DNA of 64,000 bases from Procambarus clarkii (GCF_040958095.1 NC_091188.1:33673529-33737528); one strand, 5' to 3'; shown: positions 22,989-34,469, numbered from the stretch's first letter. Numbers and translations: made by a program. The notes: generated from the sequence alone by a model not told the origin.

Positions 22989-23039
22989 ATCCCTGTTGTT
23001 CTGCCTGGGATGCTCTCTGCTGGAAGATCTACCACCGTT

Positions 23040-23700
23040 TCCGATGTAAGGCAGTCCCACTAGGTCTCTGTAATTAGGTCATTCACTGTTATTTTTACCT
23101 TGTCTTGCTTTTTTTTCGTACATGCGAATAAATACAATAAAACAAGAACAAACAAATACAAAAGCACAAAACATAGACACACTAAATACCGGCCTGAAGG
23201 GCCGACAACAAAAACACAACAATGAGTATAAACACAATGGAACACAGTAAAAAAATTTGAACAATACAAAACAGGATGGTAATGGAAATAAACACAAAAA
23301 AACTACACAAATTACAAATTCACAATGTCATAAAATACCGGCCTGAAGGGCCGACAACAAAAACCAAACATAATGCAAGAGTAGAAAAGGAACAGTGCAA
23401 GACATGTCGTTCAGTGTTAAGCGTACAGGCAAGCATACACAAGACAAACAGATAACAAAAGCACTAATCAAAGGCACAAAGTTATAAATTACTAAATACA
23501 CAAAAGATCGACAACAACAACAATAAGCACAGCAGTACAATTACAAAAGTACCCAAACCCGCACTCAACAACCCAACCCTTGAAACAACAAAAAACAAGC
23601 CTACTGGCCCCGAAAACCACACGGAGAGGTACAAATACATAACAAATTAAATAAAATACTCCCATACACGCAACCGCACCACCATCTGGTCACCATTTGG
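23040..23700 (-). other. Probable 3' UTR of the minus-strand ORF1-only element
   Basis: Rich in T and GT on the minus strand. A 31-base motif containing CCGGCCTGAAGGGCC occurs twice, about 150 bases apart (23191 and 23338), so the UTR has an internal duplication. This matches the GT-rich 3' UTR of the relative at 12720-13420 in general character. Confidence 0.4.
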
Positions 23701-23704
23701 TCTG

Positions 23705-24027
23705 GGAGACATCTCCCGTCACGCAGGGTGCAGTCGCACCTCCACAGATCTCCAGTATCATCTATTGATACTGGTAATGGCTCAAAAGGGCCACCACTTA
23801 CGAGCTATTCATGCCTGTGCCACCTTTTGGGTGGCTTCATCTTCATCTTAACACATTCACAAGGGAGACATCTCCCTTCATGCAGGGTGCATTCGCACCT
23901 CCACAGATCTCCAGTATCAGCTCTTGATACTGGTAATGGCTTAAAAGGGCCACCACTTACGGGCTATTCATGTCCGTGCCACCTTTTGGGTGGCTTAATC
24001 TTCATCAATCATCAATCAATCAATCGC
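23705..24027 (+). mobile_element. Two tandem copies of a LINE/SINE tail module
   Basis: Two units of about 150 bases carry GAGACATCTCCC, GATACTGGTAATGGCT, CCACTTACG and CACCTTTTGGGTGGCTT. The second ends in a (TCAATCA)n-type microsatellite near 24010-24027. The same terminal module is found reversed at 26340-26410 and 38593-38660. It is inserted in the 3' UTR of the ORF1-only element. Confidence 0.7.
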
Positions 24028-24123
24028 AACCGCACCCCACTCACACAAACGGACACAACACCACAGCACATAGTGCGCGCGCACACAGAATCACTTAAAA
24101 GGAGGAAACACGTCAAAGGGAGG

Positions 24124-25883
24124 TGAATATTTCTCAGGAAAATCATGCGAAGGATATTTCTGCTTATAGGCCTCCCACACTAAGTACTCCCTATCGGTAG
24201 GACAACGATCCCCCTGCTCCAGGGAGGCTTGCATAAACTCGGGAACCACCAGATCAGGCGGAAATGGCAGCACCTTGAGCTGGGCGGCAGTAGTCACATA
24301 ACGAGGTAAGGCAGAGCAAAGGGAGGCAGACGATACGGAAGAAGCAGACGCAGGCCCCCGAGACGGCCCCGCCACCGGACGCACAAAAGACGACAAAGGC
24401 CGCCTAGACGGCAACCCCACATCCGACACCACAAGAGCCGCAGTAGAGACGGGAGAAGCGGCAAAACCGCCACCGATGAACCAGGGGACGAAACTAGGGG
24501 CACGGAACCCCCCAGAGTGAGCAGTCTTCTTTAACACCACCATTAGGTCACCATGCTCACCAGTAGGAGGAACCACCCCCCACACAGAACCAGAACCATC
24601 CGACGCAGGCGACGCACCGGAAGCAAGCTTCACAAACACCTCACTAGAAGAAACATTGACACTGGCAGCCACAGGCACATGGACCTCCGCCACCACCGAC
24701 GAATGCGACGCAACCGGAACCTCACCACCGTCACTGGAAGACCCACCATCGTCGAATTCTCCCACATCAGCCCAATCAGAAGATCACCGGGAATGCTTGG
24801 GCACCGGCCGCACCTCATCAGAGCCAGATGTCGACCCAGAGACCCGGTCAACACAAGCCGGGCGAACCGACGCTCTCCGCATGGCGGCAGAATCCTCAAC
24901 CACACGGGGAACCAAGTCGAGCACAGTAGGAGGCCCCACAGCCACCCCAGCACAGCTTGGGCACACGACGAGGGTGCAGTGACAAGCACCACAGGTGAAG
25001 AACAGGAAGATGGGGGAGCCGTGCAGACAGGAGCCAGAAGAACCACAGGAGTATCCAGGACAGCAACCGGGACAGGACGAACACCCGACGGCGACACAAC
25101 CTCCTGAGGAGAAGCAACCGCAACAGGCAACACAGCCTCCTGAGGAGCAGCGACATCAACAGGAGGAGCATCAGACGACACACGGGGCTCGGCAGCAGTC
25201 AAAGAGTCGTCCACATCCACCGAATCCTCCTCCAGAGGGAGCAGCGGGAAAACCTCCTCATGGAAGAGGTTGACGGGCGCAACGGCAGGTTCAGAGGACC
25301 CAGCAGCCTGATGGCCCAAGAGGCCACAACGGTAACACATACCGGGCTGACGAGCATAATACACCCGAACATAGCATCCCAGAAGCTTCACTTGAGATGG
25401 AATGTCCGCCCGCAACCTCATTCCTAGGGTGTGAATATGCGACCACACACCCTATAGCAAACCCAAGGAGAGCAGGTACAACCGCACGCTAGCGACCGCT
25501 CCAAACTGGCTGAAATAACGCCTCGGCAGCCCCTCCGGGAATTCCAGGGCCGCCCCATGCACGCTTACATACGTGACGGCACCACTGCGATCGGAGACAG
25601 TCACAGTGCCTGCACCTTCGAGCAGGGGCAAGGTCCACCCCTCATAACGACGTAAGAACGCCCTATACACTTCCGTCGTTAGTTTAACAATCACCCGACG
25701 GGCAGTCACCAGCTCAGTGCCATAAATATCCCCCACAGGGACCCGCAGCATGTTACACATCACCAACCCCACCTCCGGATAACCCGCTCGAGCAGAAAAC
25801 GCGAGGCCTATAGAGTGGGCAACAGGGGGGGGGGGACAGGGGGGCCCCCATGGCGCCGACACGCCAAACTGCACCCGCCCCAC
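24124..25883 (-). pseudogene. ORF1-only (Gag-like) element, long copy
   Basis: Starts at an ATG at 25883. The N-terminal part (25883-25452) contains an RRM-like pattern (VTYVSVHGAALEFPEG, YFSQFGAVASVRLY). Near 25340-25310 lies CYRCGLLGHQAAGS, a CX2CX4HX4C knuckle whose last cysteine is serine here. A long Pro/Ser/Val linker follows, then a conserved C-terminus EYLVWEAYKQKYPSHDF and a stop near 24124. Frame changes occur near 25450, 24960 and 24775. An RRM-like domain plus CCHC knuckle preceded by a VRVYYARQPGM-type segment resembles ORF1 of L1/Tx1-type LINEs (inference). No ORF2 follows on either flank. Confidence 0.6.
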
Positions 25884-26154
25884 TGCACCCGCCCCCTCGC
25901 AACTCCAGGCAGCCTGTTGGTGGTATTGGTGGTGATGACTAATTTAATTTTTTTTATTATACTGTCGCTTCTTGGCCTTATTAATCTTAATATAAATATC
26001 CATCAATATATCACACATTAACCTTAGTTATAATTATCGTATGTTATTCCATTATTTTTGGTTAAAACACACACTCTTTTTGGAGGTTAGTTAATGAAGA
26101 AATGTAATGTTTCTGCAGATGAGGAGTCACAATAACGTGACTGAAATATGTTCA

Positions 26155-26240
26155 CCAAACCACACATTACAAAGTGAAGGAACGACGACGTATCGGTCCA
26201 TCTTGGACCATTTTCAAGTCGATTGTGATGAGGGAAGGTG
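26155..26240 (-). repeat. Left arm of an inverted repeat around the 26.3-27.6 kb LINE fragment
   Basis: The reverse complement (TTCCCTCATCACAATCGA, then AATGGTCCA, then ACGTCGTCGTTCCTTCACTTT) matches 28141-28213 with few differences. Read on the minus strand it continues into TCACGTTATTGTGACTC, which resembles the tail of the tRNA SINE family in this window. Confidence 0.8.
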
Positions 26241-26261
26241 ATGGTTGTTGTTTTAAGATTA

Positions 26262-26287
26262 GCTACTTGGAACAAGTTCCAAGTAGC
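26262..26287. repeat. Perfect 12-bp inverted repeat with 2-base centre
   Basis: GCTACTTGGAAC, AA, GTTCCAAGTAGC. A near-palindrome just downstream of the inverted-repeat arm, followed by a second weaker hairpin (ACGGGCT / AGCCCGT). Confidence 0.85.
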
Positions 26288-26334
26288 ACGGGCTATGGTG
26301 AGCCCGTAACTTACTTGGCACAGGAGCGGAGCTG

Positions 26335-27607
26335 TAGAGGGAAGATTGATTGATTGATTAAGATTAAGCCACCCAAGAGGTGGCACGGGCATGAATAGCC
26401 CGTAAGTGGTACAATTTTTTTTTCTCAGTATTGAGGTTGCATTTAACCATCAAGCTGTTATCGCGGGGGAGGATACTGCTTCACAGTCTTTTTGAGGGTG
26501 TCCAGCTGCTGGACACCTTTGTTGACCAGGAGAGTGGCTGTGTTGATTGCTTCAGGGTGGCCACTGCATGATTCATGAACTCTTAAAGCTCTTCTAAGGT
26601 CATTGGTTGCTTCACATTCCAGAAGATAGTGAAGTAATGGCTTTTCTGTGACAGTTTGGCAGAAGATGCACTCTCTCTGTCGGGGTTCACCAATCTTCCA
26701 GTTGCATCTGTAACCTAGACGTAGTCTATATAGCCTAACTGCTATTTCCCTGTGGATTCCTTTTGGGATATTTAACCTTTCTAATTTGGTTGCCTGAAGA
26801 TACCATGTTGCAGATGGCGAACCTTCAGCTATTCTCTGGTGTAGGTAGGCTTTGTTGAGATGTGAGAGTTTTTTGGTGATGATGTTTTTTATGTTCTCTA
26901 GGCTGGGTTGAATTGTTTTATGTATCACTGGATGACGAGTTGCCAATTTAGCAATTTCATCAGCTTTTTCATTTAATGTGATTCCAATATGGGATGGGAT
27001 CCAGTTTAAAGTTATGTTGAGTCCTTTGCCTTTAGCGACTGCTCCAAGATACAAAATGGTGGTAATTATTTCCACATTATCTTTCCACTGTTTTTGTCCT
27101 AGTATTTGAAGTGCAGCTTTTGAGTCTGTGTGTGATTGCATTTTGAGTGTTTTGTGCAATCATATATGCGAATGCCTGTTGTATGGCAAACAGCTCAGTT
27201 TGGGTTGATGATACTAGTCCTCCCAGTCTCCAATATGCCTGAACGCTGGTCGTGCAAAGAGCAGCGCCAGCACTCTCATTTTCTGTGTCCACCGATCCGT
27301 CTGTGAAGATGTGGGTGGCTCCTGCTACTGCTATGCTATACATTTGCTCTTCTATTATGCACCTTAGGATTGTCGGATCATAGGCAGCCTTTTTCATTGG
27401 GAGACTTTCTATTACTATTTTGAAAGTAGGCTCTTCCCACGGCGCGGAAGGAGTGTAATTTGGGTGTGGATGATCACCCTCTCTATCAAGAATCATGTTT
27501 TTTAAATGTAGTCTGTTTAGGACTTTTCCTGCTCTTGCAACCCAAGAGTTTCCATTGTTTTGGCCAAGTCCAACCACCAAGGCCTGCCGTACTGGGATAC
27601 CTGGCAA
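26335..27607 (-). mobile_element. 5'-truncated LINE with RNase H (minus strand)
   Basis: Retains the end of pol, a 3' UTR and the tail module, ending in GATTGATTGATT-type repeats (26340s). The RT itself is gone: the element begins near 27607. A still shorter copy of the same 3' end is at 38593-38803 with a clear target duplication. Confidence 0.8.
26458..27607 (-). pseudogene. LINE pol C-terminus: RNase H and Cys/His tail
   Basis: The first ORF (27607-27077) contains IFTDGSVDTENESAGAAL (first Asp) and SSTQTELFAIQQAFAYM (Glu). The second (27159-26458) contains HTDSKAALQIL (Asp), IPSHIGITLNEKADEIAKLA (His and last Asp) and the terminal CIFCQ with HYLLEC Cys/His block. A single frameshift in the 27077-27159 overlap separates them. 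All RNase H catalytic positions are kept. This family is distinct from the one at 1-1261 in sequence, though the domain plan is the same. Confidence 0.85.
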
Positions 27608-28140
27608 AAGGTACGAAAAGCAATGTGTTATAAAGGGGATAGTAATAGAAACAAGGGATCGTAAGAAAAAACAAGGGAAAGAAAAAGAAAAATATGAATG
27701 GAAGGGTAAGCTTATGTTAGGTCACGTTTGTTAGAAAGTTTAGAACATTTGAGTATACTGTGAAAGGGAAGAATCAACAGCAGCAAAGCCAGGACTCAAG
27801 TTCATGTTGGGTATCAGAGCAGATTCAACAAGACGGCGTCTGTGTAGAGTAGAGGCAGGAAAGATTATTTTGGGGGAAGACCAATCAATAGGATGATTTG
27901 AATCCCTAACATGACAGAAGAGAGCATTGTTTTTATCTGCAGACTTGACACTTCTTTTGTTTTTCTAAAGTCTGGTGAAACTGGTCGTACACTTAATGAC
28001 AAAGTATTAGAGAGGACAAGACGAACAGGAAATAGAGTTGACACCAGCACAATTAGAAGCAGGAGGAGCAGTATGAATTAGATTGCTACGAAGTGTTAGT
28101 TTGTCAATAGGCGAGCTTTTTGTCAAAGGTCTTCGCCTCC

Positions 28141-28225
28141 TTCCCTCATCACAATCGAGTTGAGAATGGTCCAGGACGGACCGAAACGTCGTCGTTCCTT
28201 CACTTTCTAGTGTGTCGTTTGGCCA
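28141..28225 (+). repeat. Right arm of the inverted repeat
   Basis: TTCCCTCATCACAATCGAG, AATGGTCCAGGACGGACC and ACGTCGTCGTTCCTTCACTT pair with 26155-26240 in opposite orientation, 1.9 kb apart. The family looks like a terminal piece of a dispersed retroelement; Penelope-like is possible but not shown. Confidence 0.75.
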
Positions 28226-28229
28226 GTAT

Positions 28230-29520
28230 GTAATGTTTATCTTTTTTACAGAATTATTTTAATATTGTAAAAATAATACTGTACAACTCAAGGGAAAGGA
28301 TATGATGAATATAATCTGTTTAGATTATCATCTGTGTCTATCACTAATAAATAAACGTCTGAATCACAGGTGGGGATGATGGCTTCGTTCTTGTTTCCAT
28401 CAGCAGTCGGTGGTTGATGGCGGTGTTCTTCACCATCTCTCTCTCGACTTAGGTCCTGGTCTCCGATAGGATAAGCTTCCTCCTCATTGATTGGTTCCAT
28501 CGTTAATAAATCTTCCTGTGTGATATACTATCCTTGCAGCTGTCTGTACATCGATGGTGATAGTTTGGTTTGCCTGGCGACGTGGGGTTCGATACCAAAC
28601 ACCACCTAGTACGGTGACTGTTGTACACCCTGCGAATATGCCATATTGTTAAATTGCACGAAGGGAAGCATTGTCGCCGTTGGCCCGTTCTATGCTTTCC
28701 TGCCTGGTGTATGCAGGGGCTTTTTGTTTATTAGGATTAACTTGAGCCATAGTTCCGCACATAACTAATGAATCACTGCAGCCACGGATTCACAGCTGTT
28801 GTCGCTCTGCAGATATCGAGAGGCTCCAGTAATTTAAAGATATTCAGCAAGTGACAGGCGACTTTTATCGACTGTTTGGAGCCGAGAACTTTGTTAAATT
28901 GTCTTGATTATGAAGAATGTAGTTGTACGAACATCCCCCATCCTTGTGCACGTTTATTAAATCCATCTGTCTACTCACCTCGAAACTCTTAACATGATGG
29001 GTTTAACTACCCCTTTCTTACACCACGTTTTAAGCTGCAGATGGAACACAAAGAATTTACGTTTTACGTCTAGGGTTACATTAGCAATCGTCTTGCTTGA
29101 AAATAGGTTCTTTTTCTCTCCCCATGGCAGAGCGTGTTGTGTGCATCGTAAATTGCCATATAATGGCCTCTGGTGGTACACACCAGTACACAATTGCCAT
29201 ATAATATGCAATACACACACATGGTGTCTGATGGGAAGACTGCTGCTGATGTTGAATTAATCAACTTGTGTTCTATCACCTGCTTCAATCTCTAATCCGT
29301 TTCATCGATGGTCACTAGAACGTCTTCCCTAAATGTTTCATATCATATCGTGATAATAGATCATATTAGTGGGAAGTTTTGGTAATCTTAAGTTTGGATT
29401 CCTTTACATTGCGAATGTATGTCTTTAATTTTCCCAACAAAAAATCTTTCGACTTCCCTGTCCCTCTGCCTCATTTTGAAAAAAATAGCATTTCTAAAGT
29501 TCAAATTCTGCCTTGTGACA
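28230..29520. other. Unassigned DNA
   Basis: Only short ORFs without recognised motifs (for example 28288-28500 and 28975-29288 on the minus strand). Composition is more even than in the arrays, so unrecognised exons or UTR cannot be excluded, but no splice-bounded open frame was found. Confidence 0.35.
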
Positions 29521-29535
29521 AACTTAGTCTTCCTT

Positions 29536-30104
29536 ACACACAGAGATCACAATAACGTGATGCATCAAATGAACAAATCCACAAGGGCCGTGACGAGGAT
29601 TCGAACCTGCGTCCGGGAGCATCCCAGACACTGCCTTAATCGACTGAGCTACGACAGGGTAAAAGGGTTGAAACCGAAGTTCTACTGAACTTACTGGATC
29701 CCGTAGCCTCTCCGAGGCACCAACCAGGCTTTTACACAACCCCACTCCCTTTTACCCTGTCGTAGCTCAGTCGATTAAGGCAGTGTCTTGGATGCTCCCG
29801 GACGCAGGTTCGAATCCTCGTCATGGCCCTTGTGGATTTGTTCATTTGATGCATCACGTTATTGTGATCTGTGTGATGATGATGTAAGGGCGAAGAGGGA
29901 GAACGGCCTATTGACATAGCTCGGGTGCAGGGGGGGTTGTGTAAAAGCCTGGTTTGTGCCTCGGAGAGGCTACGGGATCCAGTAAGTTCAGTAGAACTTC
30001 GGTTTCAACCCTTTTATCCTGTCGTAGCTCAGTCGATTAAGGCAGTGTCTGGGATGCTCCCGGACGCAGGTTCGAATCCTCGTCACCGCCCTTGTGGATT
30101 TGTT
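29536..30104 (-). mobile_element. Composite three-headed tRNA SINE with 13-bp target duplication
   Basis: Perfect direct repeats CTTAGTCTTCCTT flank it (29523-29535 and 30105-30117). Inside are three tRNA-like heads with box A-like TAGCTCAGTCGATTAAGG and box B GGTTCGAATCC: one on the minus strand (about 29578-29660) and two on the plus strand (about 29760-29830 and 30022-30093). Each is linked to a spacer containing TACGGGATCC and AGTAGAACTTCGGTTTCAA. The family tail is at the left end (ACACACAGAGATCAC, reversed). The single target duplication around all three units means they inserted as one piece. Confidence 0.85.
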
Positions 30105-30117
30105 CTTAGTCTTCCTT

Positions 30118-31600
30118 CCCATCTCCTAATACTTCACCTCTTTGTCCTCTTTAATAATGACCATGGGGCATGAGAAGTTGAAGGTTTTAATCTGATATCC
30201 ATTGTTTAGGTATCTAACTGACACTGTTATGTCAGTCAACCATATATAGGTCAAGATACCCATAGGGGAGAACGGTTAAGTGGCTATAGCTGAAAAATAG
30301 CCGGAGAGACAAAAACGTCAAAGTTTGAGAGAAACAGCCAGGGCTAAACCTAGCTGCTCGGTGTGAACAGAGGCTCTCGCCAACCTGTCCAGCTAGGCAG
30401 GGGTCTCGTGTTGAGGGCGATGAAGCGAAGACAGCTGTCATCGTGAGTGGTGAAGTCTTCTTTCTTTGGTGCTGAAGTCTTCTGTCATCTGCGTCGGTCT
30501 TAACGATGGCGGGCGTGGTGCCCAAGAAAAAACAAATAAAAACAGGCAATGTCTAGGACCCAATCCCTCCTAAAGAAGGGGATGGAGGATTTAACCTGTC
30601 TTGTGGATGATGGCTATTTTTCTTCATTAGTTTGGATTTCTTGGTCCGTTGATGTCTCGTCGTTACCCGCCATTCCTGTTTGGAGTTTTGCCGTCTGATT
30701 TGTCGATGTGTGATATCGTCACTTTGCTGCTAGGGTCGGGGTCTTCCTGTTGTGCCAGGTTACAGAGGTCCATCAGGGCGGTGATGATGTGTTCATCTAG
30801 AGTTCTAGTGAGTTCCGCACGACCGTGATAGTGCTACTGCTGGTGTGAGTGGAGACGAGAGCATTTGGTATGTTGGTTTCACTGTTGATCTTGGGGTTCC
30901 TACTGACGAGTGTAGCTTCGTCCTCTAGGGCAGTGGAGAAGTTACCCTGGTCTGGATCTGTTGTGGTGTTTGCTATTAGCTCTGGGGAAGGCTTTTCGAC
31001 TCTGGTGTTGCCAGGTCCGTTGGCAGAGGCCGACGGCGTGTTGCTTGGATCAGTTGTCTGCGTGTATCTTGTAAAGGAGGCCTTGGAGATCTTGAAGGTA
31101 GGTAGGTTTTTCTCAGCATAGTTCATTTAGTACTGTGGTACTTCCCGATGTTGATCCAGCCATAAGGGCTGCACTGTGTATGAGAGCAGGAATCATACTT
31201 TTGTACGGGGGTGTCTTGTGATGGTAGTGGAGTGTGTGGCAACCAGTCCGTCCTCCAAACAAACTCAGTCCATTCCATTCACCCGCCAAACCCCAGTTTA
31301 TGAATGAAAAACGGTTTACACAAGACTCACAACTGATGACGCAGAGTACATCCGGAACAAGTGCTTCGCTGATGACTTATGTTTGAACATAAGTCATGCT
31401 GTAAATGCTTCACCCACGTTCTACAAATTCAAATAATCGCTAACAGAACCTAAACATCTAACCTAACCAGTGCCTTAATATGAACTATGCCAATATATAA
31501 TATTAATTTATATTTGAAAAAAGTTCCGTGTTAAAATTAATAAATGGGTTTTTGGAGTCGACGTTGGATAAAATGGATTTGGTCCAAGAATGGGTTGGTG
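30118..31600. other. Unassigned DNA with a Thr/Ser-rich minus-strand ORF
   Basis: A 109-codon minus-strand ORF (31126-30797) starts MNYAEKNLPTFKISK and is Thr/Ser/Asn-rich. A downstream minus-strand frame reads LDEHIITALMDLCNLAQQ before a stop. The style recalls the end of a retroelement ORF1, but no domain was recognised. Nothing else is supported. Confidence 0.35.
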
Positions 31601-31613
31601 GCATGACTGGGTC

Positions 31614-31956
31614 GGTGTTTGGCCGGGCTGGGTGAGTGGTGACGCCTGGGTGGTGTTTGGCCGGGCTGGGTGAGTGGTGACGCCTGGGTGGTGTTTGGCC
31701 GGGCTGGGTGAGTGGTGACGCCTGGGTGGTGTTTGGCCGGGCTGGGTGAGTGGTGACGCCTGGGTCGGTGTTTGGCCGGGCTGGGTGAGTGGTGACGCCT
31801 GGGTGGTGTTTGGCCGGGCTGGGTGAGTGGTGACGCCTGGGTGGTGTTTGGCCGGGCTGGGTGAGTGGTGACGCCTGGGTGGTGTTTGGCCGGGCTGGGT
31901 GAGTGGTGACGCCTGGGTGGTGTTTGGCCGGGCTGGGTGAGTGGTGACGCCTGGGT
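31614..31956. repeat. 38-bp GC-rich minisatellite, 9 units
   Basis: Nine nearly identical units starting GGTGTTTGGCCGGGCTGG and ending GACGCCTGGGT. One extra C precedes the fifth unit (31766). Because 38 is not a multiple of three, the 151-codon Pro/His/Ser-rich ORF on the minus strand cycles through all frames and is not a protein. Confidence 0.95.
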
Positions 31957-31988
31957 CTGAGATTTGATACTACCGTGGGAGTTACTCG

Positions 31989-32228
31989 TCAAGTAGTTGA
32001 GGTGTGTGGAGGCACTACTCGAGATGCCTCTTGTAGGGAGGTCTGGGAAGGCTTCAGCTTGGATATTGAATGCCTTGGTCGACCTTGAGGTAGCGGTACC
32101 AGCCCAATCCTTTTATATAAAAATTTAACCAGTGCCTCAAAAAAATATTCAAAATCTACCCTATCTATAGAATTTACAATCTGCAGATTGTATCGAAATA
32201 ATCGGCATAATTCAAATGCCGAATCCAA
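31989..32228 (-). other. Short unrecognised ORF
   Basis: A 79-codon frame starting MDSAFELCRLFRYNL and containing DFEYFFEALVKFLYKRIG. It has a plausible amphipathic, globular-looking N-terminal half and a basic C-terminus. It might be a coding fragment of a retroelement or host gene. No family was recognised and no splice signals were secured. Confidence 0.3.
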
Positions 32229-32229
32229 T

Positions 32230-34460
32230 TATCTGACACCCGACTGTAATGCTGTTTATAGTCCAGCAATCTTCCCAATACATCTGGAAGAAAAATTCAA
32301 TACTCAAAATTGATATAACTAGATTCAATATTCCAACCACTATCACAAAATCTGGCCAACAAATATCATTGGCCATCGGCGTCCATCAACGTGTTTCGTC
32401 ATGAACACGTAACACAAGAATTCCAATACATGCTGAAGTCTAACTGCTTCAGGAGAAGAACACTGAACTCTTTAAGTTCATTCATGTGTTCCAGTCACCA
32501 CCTGTGGTCACTTTTTGCCACATGTCACTTAATTATCAAACCTAACATTCAAAATCAATGTCCAAAATGACATTCTGACAATCTTACAAATGTGTTTATT
32601 ATCAATACTACTTTTAATATCACAGTTCTCAAATGAGTACGCAGCAACAAAATGTGTACATACTTCCAGCTAAGAGTATAAAGTTAATGTTGTCAACCCC
32701 TCTTGCACCAATGAATGCTGAGCAAGAAAATGACAATTATAATTTCCAGAACCTACGTCCTAGACACATTGCAATAACTCTCATACTAGAGATCTCTATC
32801 TCGAGAACGGGTCCATGTGAAAAAATTATACATTTCCACTTTAATAGAATTTCACTACTATATTTCTAGTTTTCAACATTTAGGTTTTCCAAAATTACAT
32901 TCCTAGGTATTCAGAGATCTTAATTTTTTCAGAAATTTAATACAATGACAACAAAATAGAGCAAACATAACATTTTAACACAACAAATGTTAAAAAAAAA
33001 AAAAAAAATCTGTTAGACCAGTGACATGTAGTTGATTGTAGTTTCGACGACCACCAATTTTAGAATGTGGAGAATCCTGGTCCTCTTGTACACCATTCCG
33101 GTTTCTGCTGAAGAATGATAGAACTATCCGACCAGATAGCACTTGGGTGACAGGTGACAGCCTGTGGCTGGCTGCAGCCTGCCGGGTGAACCTTGCTAAA
33201 GAGACACGGCTCAATATTCAACTCTGAGGTCACAAAACAGTAATGATGGATGAAACTGAAACAACAGGTGACCACAGTAGAACAGGACGTAGACGTACAA
33301 CGGTCTCGCTCTCGGGACGGAAGCGGCTTCAGTGTCGTTGAGTTGGGTGGCGTGTTTGCAAAACAGGTGAATCCTGACTTCAGTCTCCAGAGTTCGTTAT
33401 ATTAGGCGTTTCTTGATGTCGCAAGACTACTAGTCAGTAAATCCCATTTGTGTATACTCTCGTACAATTGACTTTGGGCCGAAGGAGGCAATTTTGCACC
33501 GTTGTAAGCAAGTCGACTGTACTCTGTAGGAAATCCATGCCATTCGTCCTTGTGACTACCTATGTTCCGCTTCTCCGTTACATCAGGCGACGGAACCACA
33601 GACCTTGAGAAGAGACTGATTAGTACTGCTACTGGCTGGCTCCCTCTCGGATATCTCTTCATTCAATTCCGGTCTGCCTGCAGCTTTGACAACGTGGCTG
33701 GTGGGTGGTGGTGACATAGATACAGCTACCGACGATGGTGTTAAACGTTGATATCCGGCGACTTCTTCATTGTAGACAGCATACTGAGCCAAGACAACCT
33801 TGTTAGTGACGTGAGGTGTCGGCCGGGTGACTGGTGTAGGTGTCAACCATTCCAAGTAAGCAATTAACGAGTTACTGGGTCTGGTGCTGGAAGGATTTTG
33901 TTTAACGTACCTCCCCCAATCTTCACGGAAAGGAAGGTCATCCCAATTCTACTGATTTCGATCATGGTTTCATGTGTGGATGGCACAACTACACAGGTGT
34001 ACAAATCAGAACTGGGAAAAAGACAGACAACAAAATGGCAGGAGCATGGATATAGCTCTGGGTGCTCAAGAGGTTGGAAACCCCAGAGCAAAGTAAAGTC
34101 TGCTACGTGAGTTAAGTACAGTTAATAAATCCACTTCATTGCATCTGCAGGAAAATTTAATGAATTCTAAATAACATTAAAGGAGTTTCTGTTCACAAGA
34201 TCTTGCACTGTACAGTAAAGGTTACCATGGGGTGATGAGACTGCACTTGACTACTGATGAGTTGAGAGGGCCATCCTCCACATCCGACTCGTTACTTTAG
34301 TCATTAGTCAGCACCGCTGGGCCAGGAATTAGACTAGCTGAAGGCAGCTCTAGTTCCTCCCTAACATGATAGATTAAATTTATTAATGTGAATAGTTCTT
34401 AACACTTGATTCTCAAATACTTCATTTATGGCAAGATTTACAAGGTCTGCTCTCTTAATT
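32230..34460. other. Unassigned DNA
   Basis: AT-rich to about 33000 with an A run at 32993-33007, then more even composition. ORFs at 33402-33662 and 33583-33855 on the minus strand are Ser/Pro-rich with no recognised domain. They may be the 5' part of the Gypsy-type element that follows only on the same strand at lower quality, but this is not supported. Confidence 0.3.
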
Positions 34461-34469
34461 ACTCTATAT

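Noticed and set aside
24553..25273. Plus-strand Arg/Thr/Pro-rich ORFs
   Set aside because: Antisense of the minus-strand Gag-like ORF; homology to the 12-kb relative is in the minus-strand frames only.
29578..30093. tRNA genes at the box A/box B sequences
   Set aside because: The heads have good internal promoter boxes but poor acceptor and anticodon stems, are dispersed with tails and target duplications, and occur in opposed pairs. They are SINE heads.
31614..31956. CRISPR array from regular 38-bp repeats
   Set aside because: No unique spacers: the repeats are directly contiguous. It is a minisatellite in a eukaryotic genome.
31537..31992. 151-codon Pro/His/Ser-rich protein
   Set aside because: It is a frame-cycling translation of the 38-bp minisatellite.
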